Assembly (NCBI RefSeq): GCF_030272615.1
Contig: NC_081415.1
Span: 105,289,796-105,353,795 of the forward strand
DNA length: 64,000 bases
Direction: 5' to 3'
Source of the DNA: Cryptomeria japonica
Lineage: Eukaryota > Streptophyta > Pinopsida > Cupressales > Cupressaceae
The stretch's first letter is position 1. Each line of letters begins with the position of its first letter. The position numbers were made by a program, and so were the translations under genes. Positions 37,680 through 49,767 of the stretch are shown piece after piece. The notes below the pieces were generated by a model, which was not told where the DNA came from, did no database searches, and saw nothing but the letters and a program-made list of their open reading frames with translations.

Positions 37680-38944
37680 ACCTAGATGGGTTATATAGAG
37701 ATATAAGATACCTAGAGGGGGAGAGAGGTATGAGAGACCTAGATAGGGTGTGAGAGAGAGAGGGTTGAGATAGATGAAGGGGGATAGAGAGAGGTTTGTA
37801 GTGAGATATGGATGGAGATGTAGAGAGGTGGAGAGGGAATGAGGGAGAAAGCTAGAGAGGGGTAGAGAGGGTGTGTTGGAAAGCTGATGATGTAGATGGT
37901 AAAGAGACAATAAGAATCAGTAGGGAAGGGAGAGAAAGATGGGGATAAGGAGGGAGAGAGAGATAGAGAGGGAGAGGGGAAGAAAATAATGGAGATGCCT
38001 ATAAACGGGAGGGAGGGATAAGAGAAGAGATGAAATGATAAAGAGAGAGAAGAGTATGAGGGGATTGAGGGAGAGGTAGACATGGAGGGACTATAAGACC
38101 GAGAGAAGGAGAAGATAGAGAGGTGGGGGGAAAGAGAGAAGAGGACGAGAGAGTTCAAAAATAAACAGGGGTAAAGGGGGAGGGAGATAGAGGGGAAGAG
38201 AGAGGGAGAGAACTAGAGAGGGGACACATAGGTGAGAGAACTATATTGGGAAAGAGAGATGAGAGACCTAGATGACAAGAGAGAGGAATTTGATAGATAG
38301 AGGGGGTGAGAGAGAGGTGAGTAATGAGACATGATGCAGAGGTAGATAGGTGGAGAAGAAGGAAGTGATAAACCTAGAGAGGTGACAAAGAGTTGATGAC
38401 CTAGAATGTAGAGAGAGAGAATAAAAGAGGAAGAGAGAATAGAAAAGTGGGGGAGTGAGATATATATGGGGGTATGTATGGATGGAAAGGTAGAGAGGGA
38501 GAGGGGAAGAAAGTAAGGGAGAGACCTAGAGAGGGGAGGGAGAGAGAAGAGAAGAGATAGAAGAACAAAGAGAGGAGTAAGAGGGGATGGAAGGAGAGGT
38601 AGACATGGAGAAAGTGAGAGACCTATGGAAGGAGGAGATAAAGAGGTCAGGGGAGGAAGAGAAAAGGAGGGAGTTCATAAAGGGAAAGGGTTAAGGAGGA
38701 GGGAGATAGAGGTAGAGAGGGATATAGAGAACTATAGAGGGGGCATATAGATAGGTGAGAGACCTTGATGGCCAGAGAGGAGTGATATAGATAGAGGGGG
38801 ATAAAGAGAGGTGGGTAACTAGACCTATATGCAAAGGTAGATAGGTGGGGAGGAAGGGAGGGAGAAACCTAAAGAGGGGAGAGAGGGTGGGATGGAGAGG
38901 TAATGACCTGGACAATGAATATAGAGAATAAGAGAGGAAGAGAG
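37680..38944 (-). repeat. Right arm of the foldback element, inner part (purine tract)
   Basis: Mirror of the pyrimidine tract of the left arm: degenerate 'gagagacctagagagggg' motifs throughout. It ends abruptly at the Copia LTR at 38945 and resumes at 41918. Confidence 0.75.
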
Positions 38945-41917
38945 TGTTGGGCATTTGGAGGAATTGATTATGTGTTGCATTGATGTTTTGTCATTGATGT
39001 CAACACTAGCTGTTTGGATGCTTTATCGGCACCCTTTTGGTCCCGGTAGGTTGAGTAGTTTCTGGTTGGTTTGGATCTGACATGATCCGGTAGGCTCTGG
39101 TATGGTTTGGTTATGGAATTGGCTTAATCATGATACTCATGTTCATATTCAGTTAGTTGGTTTCGGTCTGGTGATCAGATGCTATCCTGTTTGCTTGGAA
39201 GCTTGGCTTGTGGTTCCGATGAGGGTTTCACCGATAGAGCTTTTGATGAAGATATTTGATGATATGCATAAGTAGTGTTGGTGCAGCTTCTGGTGGACTG
39301 TCAGGATGCTAATGGTGATCATGTTTGAGACTTGGCAGATGGAGATCATTGCTTTAGCATGTGGACCTATATTGGGTCCCGGTTGATCTAGGTTATGGAC
39401 CAACTTAATGTAACGTGTGGATTGGACCTCTCGATGTGTTTCCAGGATGTCTTATGTGTTGGATATTATTTGTTTGGTCTAAGGCCGATATGTTTTGTAA
39501 TTATGTAATTGGTTTATTGTTCGATACATGACTTGATTGTTTATGGTCGAGGGTTTGTATATATATGATGTAAGATCTCATTGTCGATCATATACAGGGG
39601 AATGGGATATGGATATGTAATGTGCGAATAATGTAATATAATTCAGACAAAGGATTTGGTCGATCATTGGAGATCAAATTAGGTTTATGTAAGAGGATTT
39701 ATTCCTCCGGTATTGAGCTTAACCGGAACTGTACTCAAGCATAGGAGATGCTATCTTTGCAGTTCAAACACTTCTCCGAATTGTAGTCTGGATTTCTATG
39801 TAGTCAGTGCGACTCCTTTTGTGATGAGCAGTGTGCTCTAGGTTGTTGGCCTTTGTGCAAGTGGAGGCCCCTCAATTGTAATTCACATACTTACCGCATA
39901 AGTATTATCTGACTATGGGTAGGCTTCCCACAGTGGCTTTCCACTTTACCGGGTTTTCCACGTATAAATATTGGTGGCATGTGGATGGTATTTATTATGT
40001 GATTATGTTTATACTTAATTGGTTTAATTGCTATTCCGGTATTAATATTTTGGGTTTCAGTATTAAAGTTTTAATTGCTTAACATTCCAGTAATCTATGA
40101 CAACTGATTAACCCCGCCACACCCCCCCCCCTCTCAATTGTCTTTCGGTTATTTGAAGTCAGATTGGTTTATGTGAACACTAAAGAGAAGATTGCAGATA
40201 TCTTCTCTAAACGTTTGCCTAAGGAATCATTTGAGTACTTCAGAGATAGATAGGGAGTTTCTCCCCCTCCAGTAAAGACTTGATTGATACGGTTTGGCAT
40301 CAGCCTGATATGCATTATCAAGGATTTTTTTTTCGGCACTAATGTGGGGATGCTACTGCTCAGGGGGAGAAGTCACCTTTGTGTTTCAGTGGTTTATGTT
40401 TTTGCTTTGATATTTATGTCAAATTTTTGGCATTGATGTCAAAGGGGGAGAGATATTGATGTGAAAAAGAAAAACTTAAGGAGTTGTATACATTAGGGAA
40501 GAGATATATGTGTAATTCAAAGCTTTACAGAGATATTATTCATAGGGGGAGTTTGGTCTTTGTTTTAGATTTTCATTGCTATATCTTTGAGTGGGAGATT
40601 GTTGGCTGTCTTCCATTAGGGAAGACTTGTTTGGCATTTCTTGGTACTTAGATCTTTTTCACATCTAATGTTGCCATCAATGCCAAAGGGGGAGATTGTT
40701 GGCCATTTGGAGGAATTGATTATGTGTTGCATTGATGTTTTCTCATTTATGTCAACACTAGTAGTTTGGATGCTTTACTGACACCCTAGTCTCAGTAGGT
40801 TGAGTAGTTTCTGGTTGGTTTGGATCCGGTAGGCTTCGGTATGGTTTGGTTATGAAATTGGCTTAATCATGATACTCATGTTCATATTCAGTTAGTTGGT
40901 TTTGGTCTGGTGATCGGATGCTATCCTATTTGCTTGGAAGCTTGGCTTGTGGTTCCGGCGAGGGTTTTACCGACAGAGCTTTTGATGAAGATCTTTGATG
41001 ATATGCATAAGTAGTGTTGGGGCAGCTTCTGGTGGAGTGTCAGGATGCTGATGGTGATCACGTTTGAGACTTGGCGGATGGAGATCATTGCTTTAGCATG
41101 TGGACCTATATTGGGTCCTGGTTGATCTAGGTTATGGGCCGGCTTAATTTAACGTGTGGATTGGACCTCTCGATGTGTTTTCGGGATGTCTTATGTGTTG
41201 GATATTATTTGTTTGGTCTAAGGCCGATATGTTTTGTAGTTATGTAATTGGTTTATTGTTTGATAGATGATTTGATTGTTTATGGTCAAGGGTTTGTATA
41301 TATATGATGTAAGATCTCATTGTAAATCATATATAAGGGAATGGGATATGGATATGTAATGTGCAAATAATGTAATATCATTCAGGCAAAGGATTTGGTC
41401 AATCATTGGAGATCGAATTGGGTTTATGTAAGAGGATTTAGTTCTCCAGTATTGAGCTTAACCGGAACTGTACTCAAGCATAGGAGATGCTATCTTTGCA
41501 GTTCAAACACTTCTCCGGATTGTAATATGGATTTCTATGTAGTCAGTGAGACTCCTTATGTGATGAGGAGTGCACTCTAGGCTGTTGGCCTTCCTGCAAG
41601 TGTAGGCCCCTCAATTGTAATTTACATACTTAGTGTAGAAGTATTATTTAACTGTGGGTAGGCTTTCCATCGTGGTTTTCCCCTTTACCAGGTTTTCCAC
41701 GTATAAATCTTGGTGCCATGTGGATGGTATTTATTTTGTGATTATTATTTATGCTTAATTGGTTTAACTGCTATTCCAATATTTGGTTTAAGCATTCCAG
41801 TGTTAATGTTTTGGGTTCCGGTATTAAAGTTTTAGTTGCTTAAGGTTCTAGTAATTTGTGACAATTGATTCACACCCCCCCTTTCAGTTGTCTTCCGGAT
41901 ATTTGAACTCTCTAACA
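38945..41917 (+). mobile_element. Copia element with deleted interior, nested in the right arm
   Basis: LTR 1 (38945 to about 40165) and LTR 2 (40697-41917) both start TGTTGG and agree closely through the whole LTR, including 'cttaaccggaactgtactc' and 'gggttttccacgtataaat'. The interior is only about 530 bases. It retains the extreme C-terminus of pol ('VNTKEKIADIFSKRLPKESF', near 40170-40240), spacer, and the polypurine tract 'aaagggggagat' before LTR 2. A deletion removed the end of LTR 1, the primer site, gag and nearly all of pol. The target duplication cannot be read reliably in the purine-rich flank. Confidence 0.75.
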
Positions 41918-43024
41918 AAGAGAAGACAAGAGAGTGGGAGAGGGAGATAGAGAAGGAGAGAGGAAGAAAGGAAGGTGGATACCTGGAGAGGGGAGGGAGG
42001 GAGAATAGGAGAGATAGAAGAACAAAGAGATGAGTAAGAGGAGATGGATAGAGAGGTAGACATGGAGGGAGTGAGAGACCTAGAGAATGAGGAGATAGAT
42101 AGGTTTAGAGAGAGAGAGAGAGAGAAGAGAGGGAGATAATTCATAAATAGATAGAGGTAAGGAGAAGGGAGAGAAAGGTGGAGAGGGAGGGAGAGAACTA
42201 GAGGGTGGGCAGTTAGATAAGGGAGAAACCTAGAGGGGGAGAGAAAGGTGGGTAATAATATAGGGAGGGAGAGGCAGTGAGGTGAATAGGGAGGGAGGGA
42301 CAACCCTAGATATGGGGAGAGAGAGGATAAAAGGGATAGGTAGTGACCAAGAGAAAGGAGTGGGAGGGGAGAAAAATAATAAAAGAGTGAGAGAGAAGAG
42401 AGAGGGAGAGAGTCAATGATAGAGAAGTGAAAGAGACGAGAGGGAGTGAGATAGGTCTAGAGTTTGGGGAAGATAAAGAGAGTGAGATACATAGCTAAAG
42501 AATGCTAATAGGAGCATGTTGATTACTGAAATTTGACATGTTGATTACTAAAATTTGACTGTCTGAAATTTTATAGGATCCTCTAAAAACTAGAATCTAC
42601 ATTATAAGTCCTATAGATCTATACTTAAATGTTATATTTCATGTATATATTCTCCTTCGGGGGTGGATATAACTTGTGCCCAGATTGGAAAATCTACACA
42701 CTCACAAAACCTTCACATTGGACAATGCAAAACATTTGGCGCACGCCAAAATTGGCGCTCGCCAAATGCAAAAAATTGACTTCACATTTGGCAAGCGCCA
42801 AATTTGGCGTGCGCCAAATGTGAAAATTCAAAATTTTGCATTTGGCGAGCCCCATATTTGGTGCTCGCCAAATGGTTTGCTTGGGAGAATACCAACCCTT
42901 TGGGTTGGATTTTCCTTGGGCATCCAACCCGTAGGTTTGGATGAGCTTTTCATGCCAATGACACATTTTTATGATAAGATAACAAGTGGCACCTTTTTGG
43001 TACCACAACTTGGTACACTTACCC
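41918..43024 (-). repeat. Right arm of the foldback element, outer part
   Basis: Continues the purine tract to about 42490, then the unique landmark (42480-42620, complement of 32770-32895), an expanded array of GGCG palindromes (42734-42874), the CCAACCC motif region and the terminus ending at 43024. Confidence 0.7.
42734..42874. repeat. Cluster of TTTGGCGnnCGCCAAA palindromes
   Basis: About six 16-base palindromes such as TTTGGCGCACGCCAAA and TTTGGCGTGCGCCAAA packed into 140 bases. The left arm holds only one degenerate counterpart near 32634-32652. Confidence 0.8.
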
Positions 43025-43259
43025 ACAACATTGTAAAAAAAGAATTTGTTGATTGCAATAATACATTTCCCCCTAATTGAAGTGTTCCTCCTTACTCTAC
43101 TCCAAACCCCTCCTCCCCCCGCCCCCCTGATATTAATGGGAAAGGTTATCCAAGACTAAATGACAATACAATGAATAGCTCCCCTTAAACACATACTTCT
43201 CTTGAAGGGCTTAGTGATTGAATGAGAGTGATATCACTCTCAATTTCTCCCTTAGATTC

Positions 43260-44626
43260 TCAAAATTCTCTTTTGGAAGAGGCTTTGTGAAGATGCCCAC
43301 GATCTGATCCTTTGTAGCAATATATTCCAACTTTACTTGTTGATTGGCCACCTATTCCCTTAATAAGAATATGCTTTATTTTGGAGTGCATGACTAGATT
43401 CTTCAAAATGCTGATTGCACTTGTATTATCATAGAATATAGATATAGGATGATCATATTCCACTTTGATATCTTTCAATGTTTGCTTCATCCATAAAACT
43501 TGATTGCAACAAAATGCTATTGTAATGTAGAACGCCTCTATAGTGGATAGGGAAATTGATGCCTGTTTCTTACTCAACCAAGAAACAAGATTATCACCTA
43601 GAAATAATGCACCACCACTTGTACTCTTTCTATCGTCTACACTATTGGCCCAATTTGCATTTGTATATGCCGTTAGAGTGAAATCTTCACCTTGTGGATA
43701 CCATAAGCCAAAATCTAGTGCACCTTTCAAATATTTGAATATCCTTTTTTACTGATTGCACATGAGTTTCTTTAGGTGCAGCTTGAAACCTTGCAACCAT
43801 ACAAGCTGGCTGCATAATGTTAGGCCTTGATGTTGTCACATACAATAAGCTTCCAATCATTGACCTATAGAGTGTTTGATTTTCCTCGAGTGATTCATCA
43901 TCCTTACTTAATTTACAACCTACTACCATTGAGTGTGCTAACAAAATTATAGTCCTCCATTTTGAACCTTCAACATTTCCTTAATATACTTTGTTTGCAA
44001 GATGAAAATCCCTTTATCTAATTGAGAAATTTGTAATCGAATGAAGAAAGATAATTCACCAAGCATAGACATTTTGAATTCTTTTTGCATCTCCTTAGCA
44101 AAGTCTTGACACATATTGTTCTTTTGATTTAAAACTCACTCTAGTTTGCCTCTCATGTTGAGAGTGCTTATAGGTGATGTTTGCAGGCTTTGAAATCCTT
44201 ATCATGCCTCTCATGACTTATTGATAGCTAATCTTGACAATATTGTCGAAGTTTAGGTTCCCCATTATCCCATGCCATAACCAAATCTCGTCTTCTTGCC
44301 CCATATAACAATTTTTTCTTTTGAATTCATTAAGGATGTAGAGATATTTGTTGTTTTATATGCATTTCCCATCAATTTCCTATCCCCCAGGATGAAATGT
44401 GAGAGTGTTCCCTTTATTACACATTTGACTCACACTTGGCATATTTTATTTCAACTCTAACAAAAAACATTCTCAATTTTTTGTTTTTCTATTATCCAAA
44501 CTAATAGTGCCTTTTCCTTTATTATTTGCCTCAGTATTGTCTCCAAATTTAATTGTTCCTTCATTCACTTGTCCAAAAGTACAATTTACTGTTAACACAT
44601 GTCACATGTCTTGAACAACCACTATC
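43260..44626 (-). pseudogene. Old Copia pol remnant: protease, pre-integrase, RT end, RNase H
   Basis: In reading order on the minus strand: 'DSGCSRHVT' (protease active site) directly at the young-Copia insertion point; 'WLWHRIMGNLNFDNIVKIS' (GAG pre-integrase) near 44300-44240; 'DFAKEMQKEF' and 'LGELSFFIRLQISQL' (late RT) near 44110-44030; then RNase H with 'YTNANWANSVDDRKSTSG' and 'ISIFYDNTSAISI' (43730-43260). Integrase and early RT are missing by deletion. Frames are broken by several stops and shifts, and catalytic residues are partly replaced, for example N for D in the 'TNANWA' block. It is dead. Confidence 0.75.
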
Positions 44627-45543
44627 TGTAAGGAAGTTAAGTAGCGGAAACAACTTCCTACACTAACCTTGAGAGGAGGGTAATGCAACCTACACTAACC
44701 TTGAGAGGAGGGTAATGCAAAACTTTTTCAGATCATTACAACAGTTACAGAAAATAGAAATAGATATAATAGCATTCATACCACAACACAGTGATTTACG
44801 TGGGGAAAACCCTTTCGGGAGAAAAACCCCACCCTCCAAAAGCAGCTCAATATTTTATTCAGCAATCAAAAACAGATTACAACATACTTGCAGAGCAAGC
44901 TCTTCGTAGGAGTACCACTAATCAGAGATTCAGAGGCAACTCAATAGCCATAAGACTCTTACACACAACCTCTATCTCACACACCTCATAAATAGGAGAT
45001 ACAATACAAGAAACCGTCAAACAGTATTACAAAACCATGGGCTAAAACCACCCAATAAGGTGTAGCCGACCTTATCTCCCTTCTATGACATGTTAAAGCA
45101 CACATCAACATGTGTCGCTCCCTTTTACAGCTCATTTATGTATCCGATACAAATTATTTTTCCTATTTCAGGAGTACAAACTTCCGGAGGCCATAACTTG
45201 AGAACCGGGTGTCCGATTGACGAACCGTTTGAAGCGCCGGAAAGCTCGCGAAGTGCTCTATCACCTCGTAACCCACTTCGCCGGTTACGGCCACTTTTCA
45301 GGGCGTTTCGGAGCCTCTAAAGTCCCCAAATTTAAGTTTAAACATTTTATTGCACCCCTCCAAGACGAAAACTTTAATATCTTCAAAACTAGCTGTGACC
45401 TTGCGACGCAACTTTACCTGAATGCTTATCTAGCCAACCAGAAGCTTCAGGGAGAGTTTCGCACCATTTCGTGCTCAAATGAAAACTTACTATAAATAGT
45501 AACCTCACATAAATGCAAGGTTGAGACACCATTTTTCCCAACA
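44627..45543 (-). repeat. 3' LTR of the young Copia
   Basis: 917 bases, plus-strand ends TGTAAGGAAG and CCCAACA. It carries a 31-base direct duplication ('cctacactaaccttgagagg...') at about 44667-44729, shared with the other LTR. A minus-strand 'cctatttatgagg' near 44990 could be the TATA box. Confidence 0.95.
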
Positions 45544-45556
45544 AATCTCCCACTTG
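45544..45556 (-). promoter_or_regulatory. Polypurine tract of the young Copia
   Basis: The minus strand reads AAGTGGGAGATT immediately before the LTR start TGTTGGG, the standard Copia arrangement that primes plus-strand DNA synthesis. Confidence 0.85.
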
Positions 45557-45599
45557 TCGAACACCTTGCATGAGCGGAAGGGAATGTCAACACAATGAA

Positions 45600-48500
45600 T
45601 CAATTGCTAGGGGCCATAAGGCCCATAGACTTTGCACACCATTTGAACTTCTTTGTGCTCACAGCCTTAGTTAAAGCATCTGCAACATTCATCAAAGTTT
45701 CCACCTTAACCAGCTTCACCCTACCATCTTCGACCATATCTCTAACAAAATGATACTGAACATCAATATATTTGGTCCGGGCATGAAATGTCGGGTTCTT
45801 AGCTAGGCTAATTGCACTCTGACTGTCATAGTAAATTGTCACTGTACCTTGTTTTATTCCAATATCCGAACACAGTCTCTTAAGCCAAATGGCCTCTTTA
45901 CAAGCATGAGTAGCTGCCATATACTCTGCTTCAGTAGTGGATAAAGCAACCACAGCCTGTCGCTTACTCATCCAACTAATTGCACCACCAAACAAAGTAA
46001 ACACATAAGCACTGGTGGATCTTCTGCTATCAATATCACCTGCCCAATCTGAATCCACATAACCATGGATATCAAGGGAAGTCATGTCTCCAACTGAATT
46101 ACCATGATAACACAAAGAATACTCTGAAGTACCCTTCAAATATCTGAAGACTCTTTTGACTGCATCCCAATGAACTCTACCAGGATTAGACATATATCTA
46201 GAAAGTACTCCCACTGCTTGGGCAATATCTGGTCTAGTACAGACCATAGCATACATCAAGCTTCCAACCGCACTCTGGTAAGGCACTCTGCTCATGTCTT
46301 CCATCTCTAATGGGGATGTAGGACAATCTGAAATAGATAGTTTCATTCCAATTGTAAAAGGAACACTCAATGGTCTACAATTCTGCATGTTGAACCTCTG
46401 TAACACTGAATTCACATACTTACTCTGGCCTAGCCATAGCTTTCTGTTCACCCTATCTCTTCTAATTTCCATCCCAAGAATGTGCTTTGCTGCACCAAGA
46501 TCTTTCATTTCAAATTTAGCAGCGAGCTGAGATTTCAGTTCTGAAATCATACCTTTCCCTTTGCCAATGAATAACATATCATCAACATACAATGCAATGA
46601 ATAAGAAATGATCACCATAAGATTTATAATAAACACAGTGATCTGATTTAGAACGTTCAAATCCCAAACTCAACACATATGTATCAAATTTCTGGTACCA
46701 CATCCTAGGACTTTGTTTGAGGCCATACAAAGATTTCTTCAATTTACAGACCAAATTACTTTTGCCTTTCACCACATAGTGCTCTGGCTGTGTCATATAA
46801 ATATCTTCCTCCAAATCACCATGAAGGAAAGCAGTTTTCACATCCATTTGCTCAACCTCTAAATCATAAGCAGTAACAATAGAAAACAAAAATCTAATGG
46901 ACGTCATTTTTGCAACAGGAGAAAATATCTCACCGTAATCAACACCCTCAACCTGAGAGTAGCCTTTTGCAACCAACCTTGCTTTATACTTCTCAATGCT
47001 TCCATCTGAACCAATCTTTTTCTTGAACACCCATTTACAACCAACAGGTTTTCGTCCTTCAGGCAATGGTACAAGATCCCATGTATCATTCTTTTTCAAA
47101 GCTGCCATTTCTTCCTCCATAGCAATCTTCTAGGATTCTGCATCATTCATACCTAATGCTTCTTCTACAGATTTCGGTTCATCCACACTAGTATTCAGAG
47201 CAAAAATACATCTCCAATCATCAGGTGAATACCTTTCAGGTGGTTGTCTATGTCTTGTAGACCTTCGAACAAGCTGAGTTGGAGGTTCTTCCTCTTCTTC
47301 TGAAGATTCAGAGCTAAACGAGCTCTCCTCAAATTCTTGCCTATCTAGGGGTCTCGATTCAATTCTTTCAGGTGTAGAAGGGAGTTGAATCACATCTTCT
47401 TTTTTGGTCTGTTTTGGCTGTAATGTAACAGAAGGAGACTTAATTTCTCTAAAAATAACACTTCTACTGTGAATTACCTTTTGTGCAACAGGGTCCCAAA
47501 GCTTGTATCCTTTCACACCATAACTACACCCGATGAAGATACATTTCACAGCCTTGTTCTCTAACTTTGTTCGCTTCTCCTTTGGCACATGTGCATATGC
47601 CTCGCAACCAAAAACTCTAAGATGTCTCAATGAAGGCTTGTGACCTGACCATGCTTCCATAGGCGTTTTATCAACAAGAGCTGATGTAGGAGACCTGTTA
47701 ATCAGGTAGCAAGCAGTGGCAACAGCTTCAGCCCAAAACTTTTGTTCGAGACCAGCACCACTCAACATACTCCTAGCCTTCTCCATCAGTGTCCTGTTCA
47801 TTCTTTCTGCAACTCCATTCTATTGTGGAGAATACGGAGTTGTCTTCTGCCTGTTAATTCCACAGTCTTTACAGAATCTATCAAAATCATTAGAGCAAAA
47901 CTCACCGCCATTATCAGTTCTCAAACATTTTATTTTCTTTCCAGTCTGCAACTCAACCATTGCTTTAAATTCTTTAAAACGACTAAAAACTTCAGATTTA
48001 CTCTTTAGAAAATAAACCCATGTCCTTCTACTAAAATCATCAATAAATGAAACATAATATGTGGATTTTCCAATCGAAGAGACATCTATTGGACCAAACA
48101 CATCAGAATGGATAAGATCCAAAACACCACAAGTTTTATGAGAACTCGAGTAAAACTGAACGCGGTTTTGTTTTCCATAAATGCAATGCTCACAGAAATC
48201 AAAGTCAAGGTTACAGTCATTCAAACCTTCAACAAGGTTTTTATTTTTCAAGGTCCTTAGACCCTTTTCTCTAATGTGGCCAAGTCTCTGGTGCCATAAC
48301 ATAGTCTTCTCTGCAGGTAACTTTGCTTCAAACGAAAGAGCACCCTTAGGTACCCAAAAACCATTTCCATCTGCTGAAGGTGAAACCTTCAAATCTTCCA
48401 GTGAAGTATCCGCAGATTTACTTTTTACAGAAGTGCTATTACACTCAACAGTGTATGCTTCAAGCTTATACAAAGTGCCAAACCTGACACCTCTAGCAAC

Positions 48501-49643
48501 TACCATAGCACCCTTAATCATCTTACATCCTGTTTCAGAAAAGACTACCTGCACACCTGCATCTATTAGTTTGCTCACAGATAACAGGTTTCGTTTTAAT
48601 CCAGGGATATGTAGCACACCCTTAATCCCTTTTATTCTACCATCAGAAAACCTGATTCTAACTTTACCTCGACCAACAATGTCTAGAGGTGAATCATCAC
48701 CCAAGTACACCTTACCTCCATTAAATCCTTCATATTCAGAAAACCAATTTCTATTGGAAGTCATATGAAAAGATGCACCTGAGTCAATTAGCCAGGCATC
48801 ATTACCTGCATGAGTCGCCAAAGCCGCAATAAAGGCATCGCCATCTTCCTTGTCGGACTCAGAATCAGAATCGAACTTTTTCTTTTTCTTCTTCTTTTCT
48901 TCTTTGCAGTCCTTACGGATGTGACCCGGTTTACCGCAATTCCAGCAAATGACTTTGGACTTTCCAGGAGATTTCGATCTCCCTTTGGATTTGGACTTGC
49001 CGCGCTTCTCATTCTTCTTGCCTTTCTCCTTAGGTCTTCCACGAACGGTTAGGGCTTCCTTTGAACTGATGGATACCTTCCTTCGCATCTCTTCACCGAG
49101 TAGGGCACCCACCACGTCTTCAGATTTCAAAACAACAGAAGTACTACCGATAGCCATAACAAGAGAATCCCACGAATCAGGCAAAGAACAAAGCAAGATC
49201 TGACATTTCTCCTCCTCATCCATCTTAACACCGACGGATACTAATTGAGCCACAATCATATTGAATGCTTCTAGGTGGTCTGCAATTCGTCCACCCTCTT
49301 CCATCTTCAAGGAATACAATTTCTTTCTTAAGAAAATTTGATTTAATAAAGATTTCACTTGATACATCTCACCAAGCTTAGTCCATAGCTTCTTTGCAGA
49401 GTTTTCTTCATGGACATTGATTAGAACAGAGTCTGCCAGGCACAGTCTGATTAGACCCTTGGCTTTTCGGTCCATAACATCATACTGAGCTGCTGCAGTA
49501 GGATCTGAGGGTCTTTGGACATTCGCATCAACAGCATCCCAAAGATCTCGATCTATTAGCAGATCTTCCATCTTCAGCTTCCACATCTCAAAATTACTTC
49601 CATTAAATTTCTCCACCTCTATTCTCCCTGACGAACTCGCCAT
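45600..49643 (-). pseudogene. Copia gag-pol polyprotein, open except for two TAG stops
   Basis: The start at 49643 ('MASSSGRIEVEKFNG') follows the family pattern better than an ATG 17 codons upstream. About 1,347 residues to TGA at 45600-45602. Domains, by residue from this start: gag 1-230; CCHC knuckle 'CWNCGKPGHIRKDC' about 233-246; protease 'WLIDSGASFHMT' near 287; GAG pre-integrase 'LWHQRLGHI' near 449; integrase with 'HSD' near 514 and 'DNGGE' near 577; RT with 'YVDD' at about 46589-46578; RNase H with 'YVDSDWAGDID', to the C-terminus. TAG stops at 47820-47822 (integrase, after 'TTPYSPQ') and 47130-47132 (before RT) each fit one transition. No frameshift was found. Autonomous movement would need readthrough or help in trans. 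Confidence 0.92.
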
Positions 49644-49753
49644 CTGAATATTCCTGCAACAAGATAAAAAAGTGTCTTCTGCACAAGCTCCCACTCAAAT
49701 CTGGATTAGTTCAAAAAACCCAACTGCCCACAATTGAAACCAAAGGTGATCAG

Positions 49754-49765
49754 GCTCTGATACCA
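49754..49765 (-). promoter_or_regulatory. Primer-binding site of the young Copia
   Basis: The minus strand reads TGGTATCAGAGC, an exact initiator tRNA-Met site, two bases inside the 5' LTR (49768). Confidence 0.92.
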
Positions 49766-49767
49766 CT

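Larger units (their letters stand above)
31751..43024. mobile_element. Giant foldback (long inverted-repeat) element
   Basis: The left terminus GGGTATGTGCACCAGG and the right terminus, on the other strand, GGGTAAGTGTACCAAG begin two arms that stay homologous for about 2.4 kb each. Shared landmarks are a 'ttgtggtaccaaaa' box, two CCAACCC-type palindromes, 'accatttggcgag', a unique stretch (32770-32895 opposite 42480-42620) and long CT or GA tracts. The arms surround a 3.2-kb satellite. ACAA on both outer sides (31747-31750, 43025-43028) is a possible 4-bp target duplication inside the old Copia. No transposase frame is visible, so it is non-autonomous. Right-arm continuity is broken by a Copia at 38945-41917. 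The superfamily is not recognised. Confidence 0.7.

Noticed and set aside
38930-41930. Target duplication for the Copia nested in the foldback arm
   Set aside because: The flanks are low-complexity purine sequence (GAGAG against AAGAG), so a 5-bp match or mismatch carries little information.
47716-48768. Plus-strand frames of up to 195 codons inside the young Copia
   Set aside because: They are complements of the gag-pol coding strand and carry no independent domain.
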